A DNA stretch of 36,204 bases from Fibrobacter sp. (GCA_017965445.1 JAGCPZ010000044.1:1-36204), one strand, 5' to 3'; positions 23,646-31,466 are shown, counted from the stretch's first letter. Program-made: numbers and translations. The notes: a model not told the origin generated them from the letters alone.

Positions 23646-25415
23646 ATGTTTAGTTGGAATAAAATAATTTTGGGCTGTGCTGCGGTGATGCTTGTGTTCG
23701 GCGCTTGCTCCAATGAAGATGCTAGTGCTGTTGCTCCGGTTGGTGCGCAAAAAGTGGAATCCGGGGAAAATGCCGCGAAGGTGGGCGCGGTCGAAGATTT
23801 GAGCAACGCCCATATAGAGGGCCGTGCGGTCAATTTGTCGGATATGGACAATGGCCAGAAATTCGAGTATCACAGTTACGAAATGGCATCCAAGGTGAGG
23901 GTGTATGAACTTGATTCGGTAACGCTTGATACGACAGGGACCATTTGGAGAGGCTTTGTTTTCGATACGAATGGAAACTTCCGCTTTGACAGCTTGTCGT
24001 TAAATAGTCCCTTTGTGATGATTGAAACGGAACCGACAAAAAGCTCTCATTTGCAAATTAGCCCCAGGTTGATTGTTGACGTTCGAAAAACGAATAGCGT
24101 ATGCGTCAACATGCTCACGTATCTCGAAAGCTTCCGTTTACGTCACTTGGTCCAGACGGGTGTGCCTTTTGATTCCGCAAAGGCTATGGCGCAGCGTGAA
24201 GTCCTGGATGCTTTCGGCTTGTACGATGAATCTCCTGATTATGAGAAGAAAGACAATGAGCATGCTCAGGATTATTTGAATTTTACAGGATTCTTCTTCA
24301 AAAATATATTTATGGATTCCGTAGCGGAATCGTTTAGCCAAAGCGGATTGTTAAGAGGTCTCGATAGCTGGTCTATGCAATCGCTCATTAGCTGGGCTTC
24401 TAACACGGTAGAGGCTAATGGCAATAGTTTGGAAATTCCTTATGAGTATTACGAAGCCATAGGTAGGACGGACTATTATCAGCATTTGTACAAGCAGGTG
24501 AATTTTGCGATAAATTTCTTGTCGGCTTTGCATGGCCTAGGCAAATGTACTGCAAATATTGAAGGTACCGATTACGAAATCTCGGATGGCTACTTCACCC
24601 TCAGATGTAGTGACAATCAGTGGAAAATTTCATGGAACGGATTCAAGAAAATTGACTATTCCGTGGGGACGATGACGGATAACCGTGACAGGAAAACGTA
24701 CAGGACGGTTACATACAACATTGAAGGAACCCCGCTGACGGTGATGGCAGAAAATTTAGACTTCGGTGATGGCACCCATAAGGAATGGTGTTTCGAAGCC
24801 AAGCCAGAAGATCCCAATCTATATGCGCTCGAGTTGCGTAATGTTCGCCCCGCTGAATCTTCGGGTTGCGGTACCTATGGTGGCTTGTATAGGGCTTTTG
24901 ACGCTTTGTCGCTAGATACGACGTTCTTGGTAGAAAATGCGTTTGATACATGCGTTGCCAATTATCAAAAATACTGGCAGGGCGATGGACCGGTCGTTAT
25001 TGATTCTAATGAACTTCGTGAGACTTGCTATTACGTTTATTTGGACGAAACGAAAATTACGAAATGGGCAGATTCTGTTGAAACCGCTAATGGCCATATC
25101 CAGGGAATTTGCCCTGATGGGTGGCATATTCCTTCAGTTAATGAATGGAAAACTTTGTGGTCGCATTTGAATGGCTCGAATATTGGTGAATCTCCGTTCT
25201 GGGACCCCTCGGGTTTTGCGTTGAAATATGTAGGCCAAAAAGAGGAACGGGACGATTATCTTGGAATTGATAACGAAATTTATTTTGCGACGAAACCCGG
25301 ATCTATTTCCGAGTATGACAACTGGTTATGGTCTTGGACGTATCATGCGGGGAGTGCAGATTATGGTTACGGTATAGCCGTTGTGACCTCGTTCGTCCGC
25401 TGCATGAAAAATTAA
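23646..25415 (+). CDS. FISUMP-domain lipoprotein, copy 6 (no regulator of its own)
   Basis: 589 residues starting 9 bases after copy 5, with ribosome site GGGGG. Short signal peptide, lipobox VFGAC (Cys21), unlike the other two signal types. VRVYELDSVTLDTTG and FDTNGNFRFDSLSLNSPFVMIE keep the beta-rich block. FISUMP from ~341 is the most altered: GTMTDNRDRKTYRTV (R for G) and LTVMAENL (for QTWMAENL), then GICPDGWHIPSVNEW (~488) and VRCMKN. It is either a tandem duplicate that lost its regulator or a second component of the copy 5 system. Confidence 0.86.
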   Translation: MFSWNKIILGCAAVMLVFGACSNEDASAVAPVGAQKVESGENAAKVGAVEDLSNAHIEGRAVNLSDMDNGQKFEYHSYEMASKVRVYELDSVTLDTTGTIWRGFVFDTNGNFRFDSLSLNSPFVMIETEPTKSSHLQISPRLIVDVRKTNSVCVNMLTYLESFRLRHLVQTGVPFDSAKAMAQREVLDAFGLYDESPDYEKKDNEHAQDYLNFTGFFFKNIFMDSVAESFSQSGLLRGLDSWSMQSLISWASNTVEANGNSLEIPYEYYEAIGRTDYYQHLYKQVNFAINFLSALHGLGKCTANIEGTDYEISDGYFTLRCSDNQWKISWNGFKKIDYSVGTMTDNRDRKTYRTVTYNIEGTPLTVMAENLDFGDGTHKEWCFEAKPEDPNLYALELRNVRPAESSGCGTYGGLYRAFDALSLDTTFLVENAFDTCVANYQKYWQGDGPVVIDSNELRETCYYVYLDETKITKWADSVETANGHIQGICPDGWHIPSVNEWKTLWSHLNGSNIGESPFWDPSGFALKYVGQKEERDDYLGIDNEIYFATKPGSISEYDNWLWSWTYHAGSADYGYGIAVVTSFVRCMKN

Positions 25416-25429
25416 TCCCTCTAATTGAG

Positions 25430-25482
25430 TGTTAGGAGGAAAGAGGGATAGAAGACGGGTTGAGGCCCGCCTTCTTTTTTTG
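25430..25482 (+). terminator. Terminator of operon 5, preceded by an AGGAGG sequence
   Basis: TTAGGAGGAAAGAGG, then GAAGACGGGT-TGAG-GCCCGCCTTC and a seven-T run. Closes the two-lipoprotein operon. Confidence 0.88.
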
Positions 25483-25500
25483 TCACTCCCGCTGTACACA

Positions 25501-25530
25501 TGTCATTCCCGCCTCCGAGCGGGAACCTCC
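25501..25530 (+). repeat. GTCATTCCCGC palindromic repeat
   Basis: TTCCCGC (25506-25512) and GCGGGAA (25519-25525) form a 7-base stem; the GTCATTCCCG...GGGAACC layout is that of a widespread intergenic repeat. A GTCACTCCCGC half-copy stands just before it. Confidence 0.7.
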
Positions 25531-25591
25531 TTGCGTAAATATTGTATCTTTATACCATGTTGCACTTTACGTGCGTAATGAAGGATTTGTT

Positions 25592-26347
25592 ATGAAACCA
25601 GGTAAGACAGAACTCCGCTTGAATGCTGAAATTGAGAAACGCGGTGCACTTTTTGCAGTGTTGCTCGACCCCGATACTTCGGACGAGGCTGCCTTTGTGA
25701 AGGCTGGTGCGATGGCTGCGGAAAACGGTGCGGACTTGCTTTTGGTTGGCGGTTCTTACCTCGGAAATTTCACGCTCCCGAAGCAGGTGGCGGCTCTCAA
25801 GGCCGCGGTGAATTTGCCGGTGGTGCTTTTCCCGGGTGGTGCGTCTCAGGTGGTGCCGGGTTTTGACGCGATGCTCTTTATGACGCTTGTGAGCGGTCGC
25901 AATCCGAATTACCTCATCGACGAACAGGTGCGCGGTGGCGCTTTGGTACGTGCGCTCAACATGGAAGCGATTCCGACGGCGTATCAGCTCATCAATAGCG
26001 GCAAGCGCACGACGGTGGAATACATCAGCGGTACGATGCCCGTGCCGGCCAACAAGCCGAAGCTCAGCATGGTGAACTCCATTGCCGCAGAACTCATGGG
26101 CATGCGCTATGTCTATCTTGAAGCGGGGAGTGGGGCTGAAGCTCCTGTGCCCGTGGAGCATATCGCATACACGCGCAAGGCGACCGAGATGACGATTATC
26201 ACTGGCGGTGGCATCAAGGACCCGCAGACGGCTGCAGTCCGTGTGGCGGCTGGTGCCCAGATTATTGTGACGGGTACGCTTTGGGAAAAGGTCGAAGACC
26301 CGGCTCTGTTGAAGGAATTCGCTTCTGCTATCCACATCAAGGGATAG
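25592..26347 (+). CDS. Geranylgeranylglyceryl/heptaprenylglyceryl phosphate synthase (PcrB/GGGPS family)
   Basis: The 251-residue TIM-barrel enzyme joins sn-glycerol-1-phosphate to a polyprenyl diphosphate, giving the ether bond of archaeal-type lipids. Landmarks: FAVLLDPDTSD (~21), ADLLLVGGSYLG (~47), PVVLFPGG, LVSGRNPNYLI, the diagnostic YLEAGSGAEAPVP (~177) and TIITGGGIKDP (~202), then an IVTGT phosphate-binding end. The start is ATG 25592 with AAGGA 6 bases before; an upstream in-frame start would translate the preceding terminator and repeat. GGGPS homologues are known from Bacteroidota and other FCB bacteria. Chain-length preference cannot be read safely from the sequence. Confidence 0.9.
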   Translation: MKPGKTELRLNAEIEKRGALFAVLLDPDTSDEAAFVKAGAMAAENGADLLLVGGSYLGNFTLPKQVAALKAAVNLPVVLFPGGASQVVPGFDAMLFMTLVSGRNPNYLIDEQVRGGALVRALNMEAIPTAYQLINSGKRTTVEYISGTMPVPANKPKLSMVNSIAAELMGMRYVYLEAGSGAEAPVPVEHIAYTRKATEMTIITGGGIKDPQTAAVRVAAGAQIIVTGTLWEKVEDPALLKEFASAIHIKG

Positions 26348-26371
26348 TTCCTGAAACATTCTTGAAAAACA

Positions 26372-26402
26372 AAAAGCCAGGTTTTGAAACCTGACTTTTT
26401 TT
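26372..26402 (+). terminator. Terminator of the GGGPS gene
   Basis: CAGGTTT (26378-26384) pairs with AAACCTG (26387-26393), followed by ACTTTTTTTG. Confidence 0.85.
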
Positions 26403-26421
26403 GTTTCTGTGTTACTAAAAA

Positions 26422-26450
26422 GGAGATGCCCGCTTTCGCGGGCATGACAA
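26422..26450 (-). repeat. Palindromic repeat at the end of the PorV-like gene
   Basis: ATGCCCGC (26425-26432), loop TTTC, GCGGGCAT (26437-26444), perfect 8-base stem followed by GACA: the GTCATGCCCGC...GGGCAT repeat in minus orientation. It lies just downstream of the minus-strand operon. Confidence 0.7.
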
Positions 26451-26491
26451 GTTTACGCTTTTCGTTGGTGCCGTAGGCGGGAAAGCCGCGC

Positions 26492-28657
26492 TTAGAATCT
26501 GAACAGCATGCCGAAACGCATCTGGCCGTCGCGAACGCCGTCTGCACGGCCTACGTTCTTGATGGTGGCCCAGTCGAACTGTAACACGTCGGAGAGCATT
26601 ACGCCCACGCCGAAGTCCACTTCGTTACGCTTGCCCACGCGGTCGTAGAGATAGCCCAGGCGGAGTGCAATCGTGTTAGAATAAATGAATTCCGTACCGA
26701 AGTTGAACACGCCCTGGAGGAAGGAGTTCGTGTCGTCATCAGGATCGACGATGTCTTTCCAGCAGGCGATGTAGAACGGTTCCGGATCGCCCTTCTCGTC
26801 ATCTCTCACGACTTCGCGGTTGTAGTCGAAAGCGACTGTCCACTTGTAGTCAGCCATGCTGAGAATTTCATAGGAGAGGCCGAAACGCCAGGTCAGCGGG
26901 ATCGGGTCTTCTATGGTCTTATCGACGTAATAGACGCTCGGACCGATGTTGGCGAGAACCAATGCGATGTTCAGCTTCGGGACGAAGAAGTTCTTCTTCA
27001 ATACACCGATATCGAAAGCGTAACCGAACGTTGTGGCTTCTTCTTCGCCGGCTGCAGCGCCAGAGCTCAAGTCGGAGTAGAAGAACTTGATGGAGAGGCC
27101 GAGGCCCCAGTCGTTCGGGAAGCGCGTGCCGTAGCTGATGCCTCCGACGATTTCAGAACTGTTGTATGCAACGAGATCGTCTGCATCCAAATCGCCAGAA
27201 ACGACGGTCGAACCGAACGAGACGAAGTTCACGGAAACACCGAGCGTTCCCCAGTCGTTCAGCGGGATGGTCATGCCGCCGTAGAGGTGGTAGAGGTCCG
27301 GGATGTTGAGGACCGGCAAAAGTTTTTCGTAGAAAGCGGTGAGCTGGTAGTCGGCGTCCTTGTACTGCTCCATGCCGTTCGCGGTGCTGAACCAGACGTC
27401 GTTGCCTTCGGGGAGCACGGCCCAGACCTTGTTGGTCGAAAGGCCGTTGCCTTCGTGGTAGTGCGTCCATTCGTCATCGCGCTTGGTGACAGTCGGGTCT
27501 TCCTTGGAACCGCGTTCGAGTTCGGCCTTACGACCACTTGCGGTGGCGTAGTCCGGCATGTGGCGCCAGACGCCGAGGTTGGTTGCAATCCAGATGGCGC
27601 CCTTGCGGTCAACGGAAACATCGTTCACGGTGTTGTTGGCGAACTGAACCTGTTCCCACTTGCGGAGCGTGAAGTGCGAGAGGCCGCCCTGGTGGGCTGC
27701 CCAGACGTGGCCCGAGCTATCGACGGCGAGTGCGGTCGGGGAGAGGTCCATGATGCCGTCTTCCTGGTTGAACAGGCTCCAGCGGTCTTTGTCGTTTGCG
27801 CTCTTTTTCGGGGTGAGGCGTGCGACACCGGCCCCATCGACGGCGACGTAAAGTTCCTTGCGGTTTTCGGACCAGACCAGCGCGTTAATCTTTTGGCTCG
27901 GGAGCACCTTGCCCTTCTGTTCGAAGGCGCCATTGCGGTAAACGAAGAGACCGTTGTCCGTACCAATCCAGAGCGAAGCACCCTGTTTTGCAAGTGCGGT
28001 TACGTGGCGTTCGCCGAGTTCTTTTTCGAAGGTCTTCCAGCCCTTGCCGTCAAAGCGGAAAAGGCCCTTCGGTGTTCCGACCCAGAGTTTTTCGGTGAGG
28101 CTTTCGTAGAGGATGGCCGTGATGGTGTCCTTGACGACCAGGTCCCAGGGCATCTTGACTTCGACCACATGCGATTCGTCGTCCGCGTTTTTCACGTCAT
28201 TGAATGCTTTCACGACTCGGGTGTATTCGTCGAGGCCGCGTTCCGTGCCGACATACGTGCGTACGGCGTCCTTGATTTTGGCGTTGCCCTGCAAGGTGAC
28301 GGAGTAGTAGTTCACCCACTGTTCGCCGTCGAACTTGAGAACGCCTTTCGAGGTGCCTGCCCAGAGTTCGCTCTTGTCGAAGAATCCGTTCTTGGGGCGT
28401 GATGCCATGTGCGTAAAGAACGGGGTCGTTTTTGCGTCTGCGCTGTAGGAGCTGCGCCATTCGTCGGCGAGAGGGCCGAATGCAAGCCCTGCCGGGTTGT
28501 AATACATGGCGGTTGCGTCATCGGCGAGTGCGGCTCCGACTTCGCCCATACCGAGCTGGCGGGCGCCGACCGGCATCTGAAGGGTGATGATGGCCGAACC
28601 CGTGGCGAGCGCCATGGCTGGTGCCAAAAGAATAGCTGATAATAATGACTTACGCAA
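26492..28657 (-). CDS. PorV/PorQ-like outer-membrane barrel with inserted beta-propeller
   Basis: 721 residues with a signal peptide ending about ALATG. Residues ~28-58 (MPVGARQLGMGEVGAALADDATAMYYNPAGLA) are the N-terminal hallmark of PorV/PorQ, outer-membrane proteins of the type IX secretion system. Then comes a stretch (~95-430) with eight W(V/I/A)GTxxGLxxF-type repeats such as LWVGTPKGLFRF and LWIGTDNGLFVY, the pattern of two-component-regulator-type propeller blades. The C-terminal ~290 residues are alternating beta-strands ending in FRF, as for an outer-membrane barrel. The start codon is TTG, supported by GGAGG 6 bases upstream. It overlaps the upstream gene by 8 bases, so translation is probably coupled. 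Confidence 0.85.
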   Translation of the reverse strand: MRKSLLSAILLAPAMALATGSAIITLQMPVGARQLGMGEVGAALADDATAMYYNPAGLAFGPLADEWRSSYSADAKTTPFFTHMASRPKNGFFDKSELWAGTSKGVLKFDGEQWVNYYSVTLQGNAKIKDAVRTYVGTERGLDEYTRVVKAFNDVKNADDESHVVEVKMPWDLVVKDTITAILYESLTEKLWVGTPKGLFRFDGKGWKTFEKELGERHVTALAKQGASLWIGTDNGLFVYRNGAFEQKGKVLPSQKINALVWSENRKELYVAVDGAGVARLTPKKSANDKDRWSLFNQEDGIMDLSPTALAVDSSGHVWAAHQGGLSHFTLRKWEQVQFANNTVNDVSVDRKGAIWIATNLGVWRHMPDYATASGRKAELERGSKEDPTVTKRDDEWTHYHEGNGLSTNKVWAVLPEGNDVWFSTANGMEQYKDADYQLTAFYEKLLPVLNIPDLYHLYGGMTIPLNDWGTLGVSVNFVSFGSTVVSGDLDADDLVAYNSSEIVGGISYGTRFPNDWGLGLSIKFFYSDLSSGAAAGEEEATTFGYAFDIGVLKKNFFVPKLNIALVLANIGPSVYYVDKTIEDPIPLTWRFGLSYEILSMADYKWTVAFDYNREVVRDDEKGDPEPFYIACWKDIVDPDDDTNSFLQGVFNFGTEFIYSNTIALRLGYLYDRVGKRNEVDFGVGVMLSDVLQFDWATIKNVGRADGVRDGQMRFGMLFRF

Positions 28658-29213
28658 GTTGCCTCCAATCCGGGACGTTATAAGTGTTTCCGTGTGTCGG
28701 GACTACAGCCTTCCATCCGGACTTGCTTGGGTTTTCCCAAGGTTGCTTCGGTAAAAGCTTGCAGTCGCAGCCCAAAACATAGGGGGGTAAAATTTCCGCA
28801 TGATTGCGAATCTGTTCGCGGGTGATGAAATTTTCCTCGCTGACGAATTTACAATAATTCTTGCCTTTCGGACCAATCACGATTCTGTAAGTGGCGGTGC
28901 CGGCCTTGTCCCCTTCGTCAATCGTCTTGATGGTCTCTTCGAGAGTTTGGTTCCACTGGTCTATGTATAATTGTCTTTGCTCTGGCGTGAGGTCCTGGGT
29001 TTCGAGCCATGCCCTGAGGGATGCTTCGGAGGGCTTCACGGCGGTGAGCGTCTCGCGGGCGGGGCGTCCGATGGCGGCGTATTGCCCCGAAACATCGATG
29101 ACCGGTTTAGATTCTTCTTTTTCGTCTGAATTGTGCGTGCCAACGTAGATGCCGATTCCGGCAAGGACAATGGACAGTAGCACAATCGCAATGATGATGA
29201 TGATTGATAGCAT
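28650..29213 (-). CDS. Membrane-anchored hypothetical protein
   Basis: 187 residues. An N-terminal hydrophobic helix (LSIIIIIAIVLLSIVLAGIGIYVG) acts as anchor or uncleaved signal, followed by a hydrophilic region. The middle has a helical stretch (EASLRAWLETQDLTPEQRQLYIDQWNQTLEE split over ~62-95). The end contains YKF-like charged blocks, CDCKLLPKQPWENP and NVPDWRQLA. I do not recognise the family. It is the first gene of a two-gene minus-strand operon with the PorV-like protein and overlaps it, which suggests a shared envelope role. Confidence 0.75.
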   Translation of the reverse strand: MLSIIIIIAIVLLSIVLAGIGIYVGTHNSDEKEESKPVIDVSGQYAAIGRPARETLTAVKPSEASLRAWLETQDLTPEQRQLYIDQWNQTLEETIKTIDEGDKAGTATYRIVIGPKGKNYCKFVSEENFITREQIRNHAEILPPYVLGCDCKLLPKQPWENPSKSGWKAVVPTHGNTYNVPDWRQLA

Positions 29214-29285
29214 ATTTAAATCCGTTTACAATAAATCTTTACTCTCAAAAACTAGCATTTTCTATTTTATAAGATAGGAGATATT

Positions 29286-30476
29286 ATGTTAAAATTAAAG
29301 TTTTTTCTTGTGTTGCTTGCCTGTAGTGTTGTCTGGGCGGTTCCTTTCAAGGTCGAAATTGTAAAGAACGGTGATGGAGAGCCCATTCGTGCGGGTCAGC
29401 TGATTCAAGTCCATTATAAAGGATATCTGGCGGTGGATAGTGCTACTGTGAACCAGGCGGCGACAGATTCTACAGTTGAAGCTCCTTATTTTGCGAATTC
29501 TTACTACAGCGGTTCGCCCCTTGAATTCACTATTGGCATAGGTCAGGTGATTGAAGGCTGGGACAAGGGCCTCGTGGGCATGAAGGTGGGTGAAATCCGC
29601 AAGCTCTCCGTGCCGTCGGTGATGGCGTACGGCGACAACTCCCTCGAAGGCATTCCGCCCAATAGCGACTTGATGTTTGTCGTTGAACTTGTTCATGCAG
29701 ACAAACCGCTTGAAGCGGACAAATTCCCTGCTGATGTAGATAAACTAAAATGGCGCGATGTGGGTCGCGGACTTAAGGTCTTTGATGAAAAAACTGGAAA
29801 TGGCAAACAAAATATTGCAGGTAATATAATTAAGGTCCACTATACGGGCTGGCTCTTGTCGGGCCGCAAGTTTGGAAGCTCCAAGGACCTGGGCAAGCCG
29901 CTTGAAACCGTGATGGGCGCAGGCAAGATGATCAAGGGCTGGGAAACGGGCCTCGAAGGCATGCGCGAAGGCGGCGTGCGCTGGTTGCGTATTCCTCCGG
30001 CACAAGGCTACGGCGCTACGGCGTTCTCGATGATTCCGCCAAACTCCACGCTTTTGTTCCGCGTTGAGATGGTCTCGTCAGATGTTGATCCGGAACTTGC
30101 GAAGAATATGGACTTCTTCCCGGATACGACGCTCCTCAAGTACGAGAACGGCCCTGAAGGTTTGCGTTATGCTGTCGTAAAGCAGGGCGAAGGCGAACCG
30201 GCTCGTTCTGGACACCGCGCGATTGTGCATTATACGGGCTGGATGGTGAACGGCTACAAGTTCGACAGTTCCCGCGACCGCGGTCAGCCGTTTGCGTTTG
30301 AGCTCGGTGCAGGCAACGTAATTCGCGGCTGGGAACTCGGCGTGCAGGGCATGCTGCCTGGCGAAAAGAGAATCCTCGTGGTGCCGCCTGGCCTTGGCTA
30401 CGGTAGCCGCGGCGCAGGCCCGATTCCTGGTGGCGCAACGCTTATCTTCGCTGTGGAATACCTCGGGGAAGAATAG
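29286..30476 (+). CDS. FKBP-type peptidyl-prolyl isomerase with three FKBP domains
   Basis: 396 residues, exported (signal peptide ending SVVWA). Three FKBP modules lie at ~22-137, ~150-263 and ~283-396, each with VHY(K/T)G(Y/W), a VIEGW/MIKGW/VIRGW motif and a PPN/PGGATLIF end. They would speed proline isomerisation in periplasmic folding. Domain 3 keeps the complete active-site set (KFDSS, FELG, VIRGWE, GYGSRG). Domain 2 has KFGSS, so the usual Asp is Gly, and domain 1 has a longer insert and no FD pair. Domains 1 and 2 may thus serve as chaperone or binding modules. Ribosome site TAGGAGA. The gene is divergent from the minus-strand pair, with a 72-base shared promoter region. Confidence 0.92.
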   Translation: MLKLKFFLVLLACSVVWAVPFKVEIVKNGDGEPIRAGQLIQVHYKGYLAVDSATVNQAATDSTVEAPYFANSYYSGSPLEFTIGIGQVIEGWDKGLVGMKVGEIRKLSVPSVMAYGDNSLEGIPPNSDLMFVVELVHADKPLEADKFPADVDKLKWRDVGRGLKVFDEKTGNGKQNIAGNIIKVHYTGWLLSGRKFGSSKDLGKPLETVMGAGKMIKGWETGLEGMREGGVRWLRIPPAQGYGATAFSMIPPNSTLLFRVEMVSSDVDPELAKNMDFFPDTTLLKYENGPEGLRYAVVKQGEGEPARSGHRAIVHYTGWMVNGYKFDSSRDRGQPFAFELGAGNVIRGWELGVQGMLPGEKRILVVPPGLGYGSRGAGPIPGGATLIFAVEYLGEE

Positions 30477-30718
30477 CGGCGGAGCCGCAGTAGGACAAAT
30501 GCGTAAGCCGAGCGTTGCGACAAAAACTTGTTTTGGCATAACCGAGGCTAGCATTTGGCACTTGAGCGAAGCGAGAGTGCAAGTGGACAGGATTGCTGTC
30601 AGGAACTGCTTGTGTTAGTTGCTCGTAAACGAGAGTGCTTGTCATTCTGAGTGGCAAATAGCCACGAAGAATCCAGTGTTTTTTCGTTGCTTTATCACCC
30701 CGGTTTTATGACCGGGGC
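30476..30718 (+). other. Structured non-coding region with several hairpins
   Basis: Hairpins in order: GCGGC/GCCGC (30476-30488, over the stop codon), CAAATGC 30496 with GCATTTG 30551, CACTTG 30559 with CAAGTG 30580, GACAG 30586 with CTGTC 30596, CTCGT 30622 with ACGAG 30629. Then comes a GTCATTCTGAGTGGC...GCCACGAAGAATCC repeat (30641-30674) and CCCCGG...CCGGGG (30698-30717). No convincing gene. It may be a set of decayed repeats or a structured RNA. Confidence 0.5.
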
Positions 30719-30725
30719 TTATTGT

Positions 30726-31223
30726 TTATTGCAAATCTTTGGGCAAATATTTTTTTGGCACTTTGTAGCCTAAGTTGTATAGCCTTCGTACATAGTTTTC
30801 GTCTTGCAGGCGCTTTTCGGATTCCTGAACGAGTTTTAGCAGAAGTTTGGCTTCTTTCCCTGACTTGATGCGGATTACAGTCCACCAATCGAGCAATCCA
30901 TACAGCATGAAAAGACCGCTTAATCCTAAAAGGAGCACTCTGATTTTTAGCGGAATTGTTAAACTTGGAATAAAATAAATGGCGCTCCAGCAAACGGCCC
31001 AAATTGCTGTGTAAATGAGTGCGCGTTTTAGAGGAATGCCGACATTGAGCCATTTCTTGTCGATTCCTTCCGCAGCGGGTTCGTGGAAGGCTTTGCATAG
31101 AAAATCCTTGCTGCATTTTGGGCAAGTTATTAACGGAGACTGGTAACCGAATGAGTTCCAGTCTTTTGTGCTCTGAGATTCGTTTTCTATTGATTTATGG
31201 CAATGAGGACATTTCATGCCCAT
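30726..31223 (-). CDS. Zinc-ribbon membrane protein
   Basis: 165 residues. The N-terminus has two CxxC pairs (CPHC at ~5-8 and CPKC at ~34-37), a zinc ribbon. Two membrane helices follow (YTAIWAVCWSAIYFIP ~71-86 and VLLLGLSGLFMLYGLLDWW ~95-113) and then a basic cytoplasmic tail. Family and function not recognised. A start two codons later (ATG 31217, MKCPHC) is equally possible; neither has a clear ribosome site. Confidence 0.75.
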   Translation of the reverse strand: MGMKCPHCHKSIENESQSTKDWNSFGYQSPLITCPKCSKDFLCKAFHEPAAEGIDKKWLNVGIPLKRALIYTAIWAVCWSAIYFIPSLTIPLKIRVLLLGLSGLFMLYGLLDWWTVIRIKSGKEAKLLLKLVQESEKRLQDENYVRRLYNLGYKVPKKYLPKDLQ

Positions 31224-31270
31224 AATGTAGCTTAATTAAAAAATGCATTCTCAAACCCCTAACCACTTAT

Positions 31271-31466
31271 AACAGACGAAAGAACGGCTCTGCGAGCCTA
31301 TAGACGAGAGAAAAAAATGAAAATGAATAATGAAAAATCAAGAATGGAATACTCATTTTTAATTTTTAATTTTTAATTCATTCCTCATTCCACCCCCAAC
31401 CACTAGCCACTAACCACTACCCACTTCCTACTAATTACTATATTCCTTTCACCTCTCGTCTGTCCT
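31271..31466. repeat. Candidate inverted-repeat-bordered intergenic element
   Basis: AGACGAGAG (31302-31310) and CTCTCGTCT (31453-31461) are perfect inverted repeats; ACAGACGAAAG at 31272 is a further near copy. Between them lie A-rich DNA, three TTTTTAATTT units and (C)CACTA-type near-tandem repeats (31397-31435). Nothing coding. It fills most of the 327-base gap 31224-31550; the rest is promoter DNA. Confidence 0.5.

Noticed and set aside
25460..25591. Longer start for the GGGPS gene
   Set aside because: It would translate the terminator of operon 5 and a palindromic repeat; the family begins near the ATG at 25592.
25578..25595. Five-codon upstream frame (MKDLL) overlapping the GGGPS start
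   Set aside because: Too short to separate from chance, and its first bases are needed as the AAGGA ribosome site.
27287..28402. 371-codon plus-strand frame inside the PorV-like gene
   Set aside because: No ribosome site or motif; antisense of a clear repeat-rich propeller.
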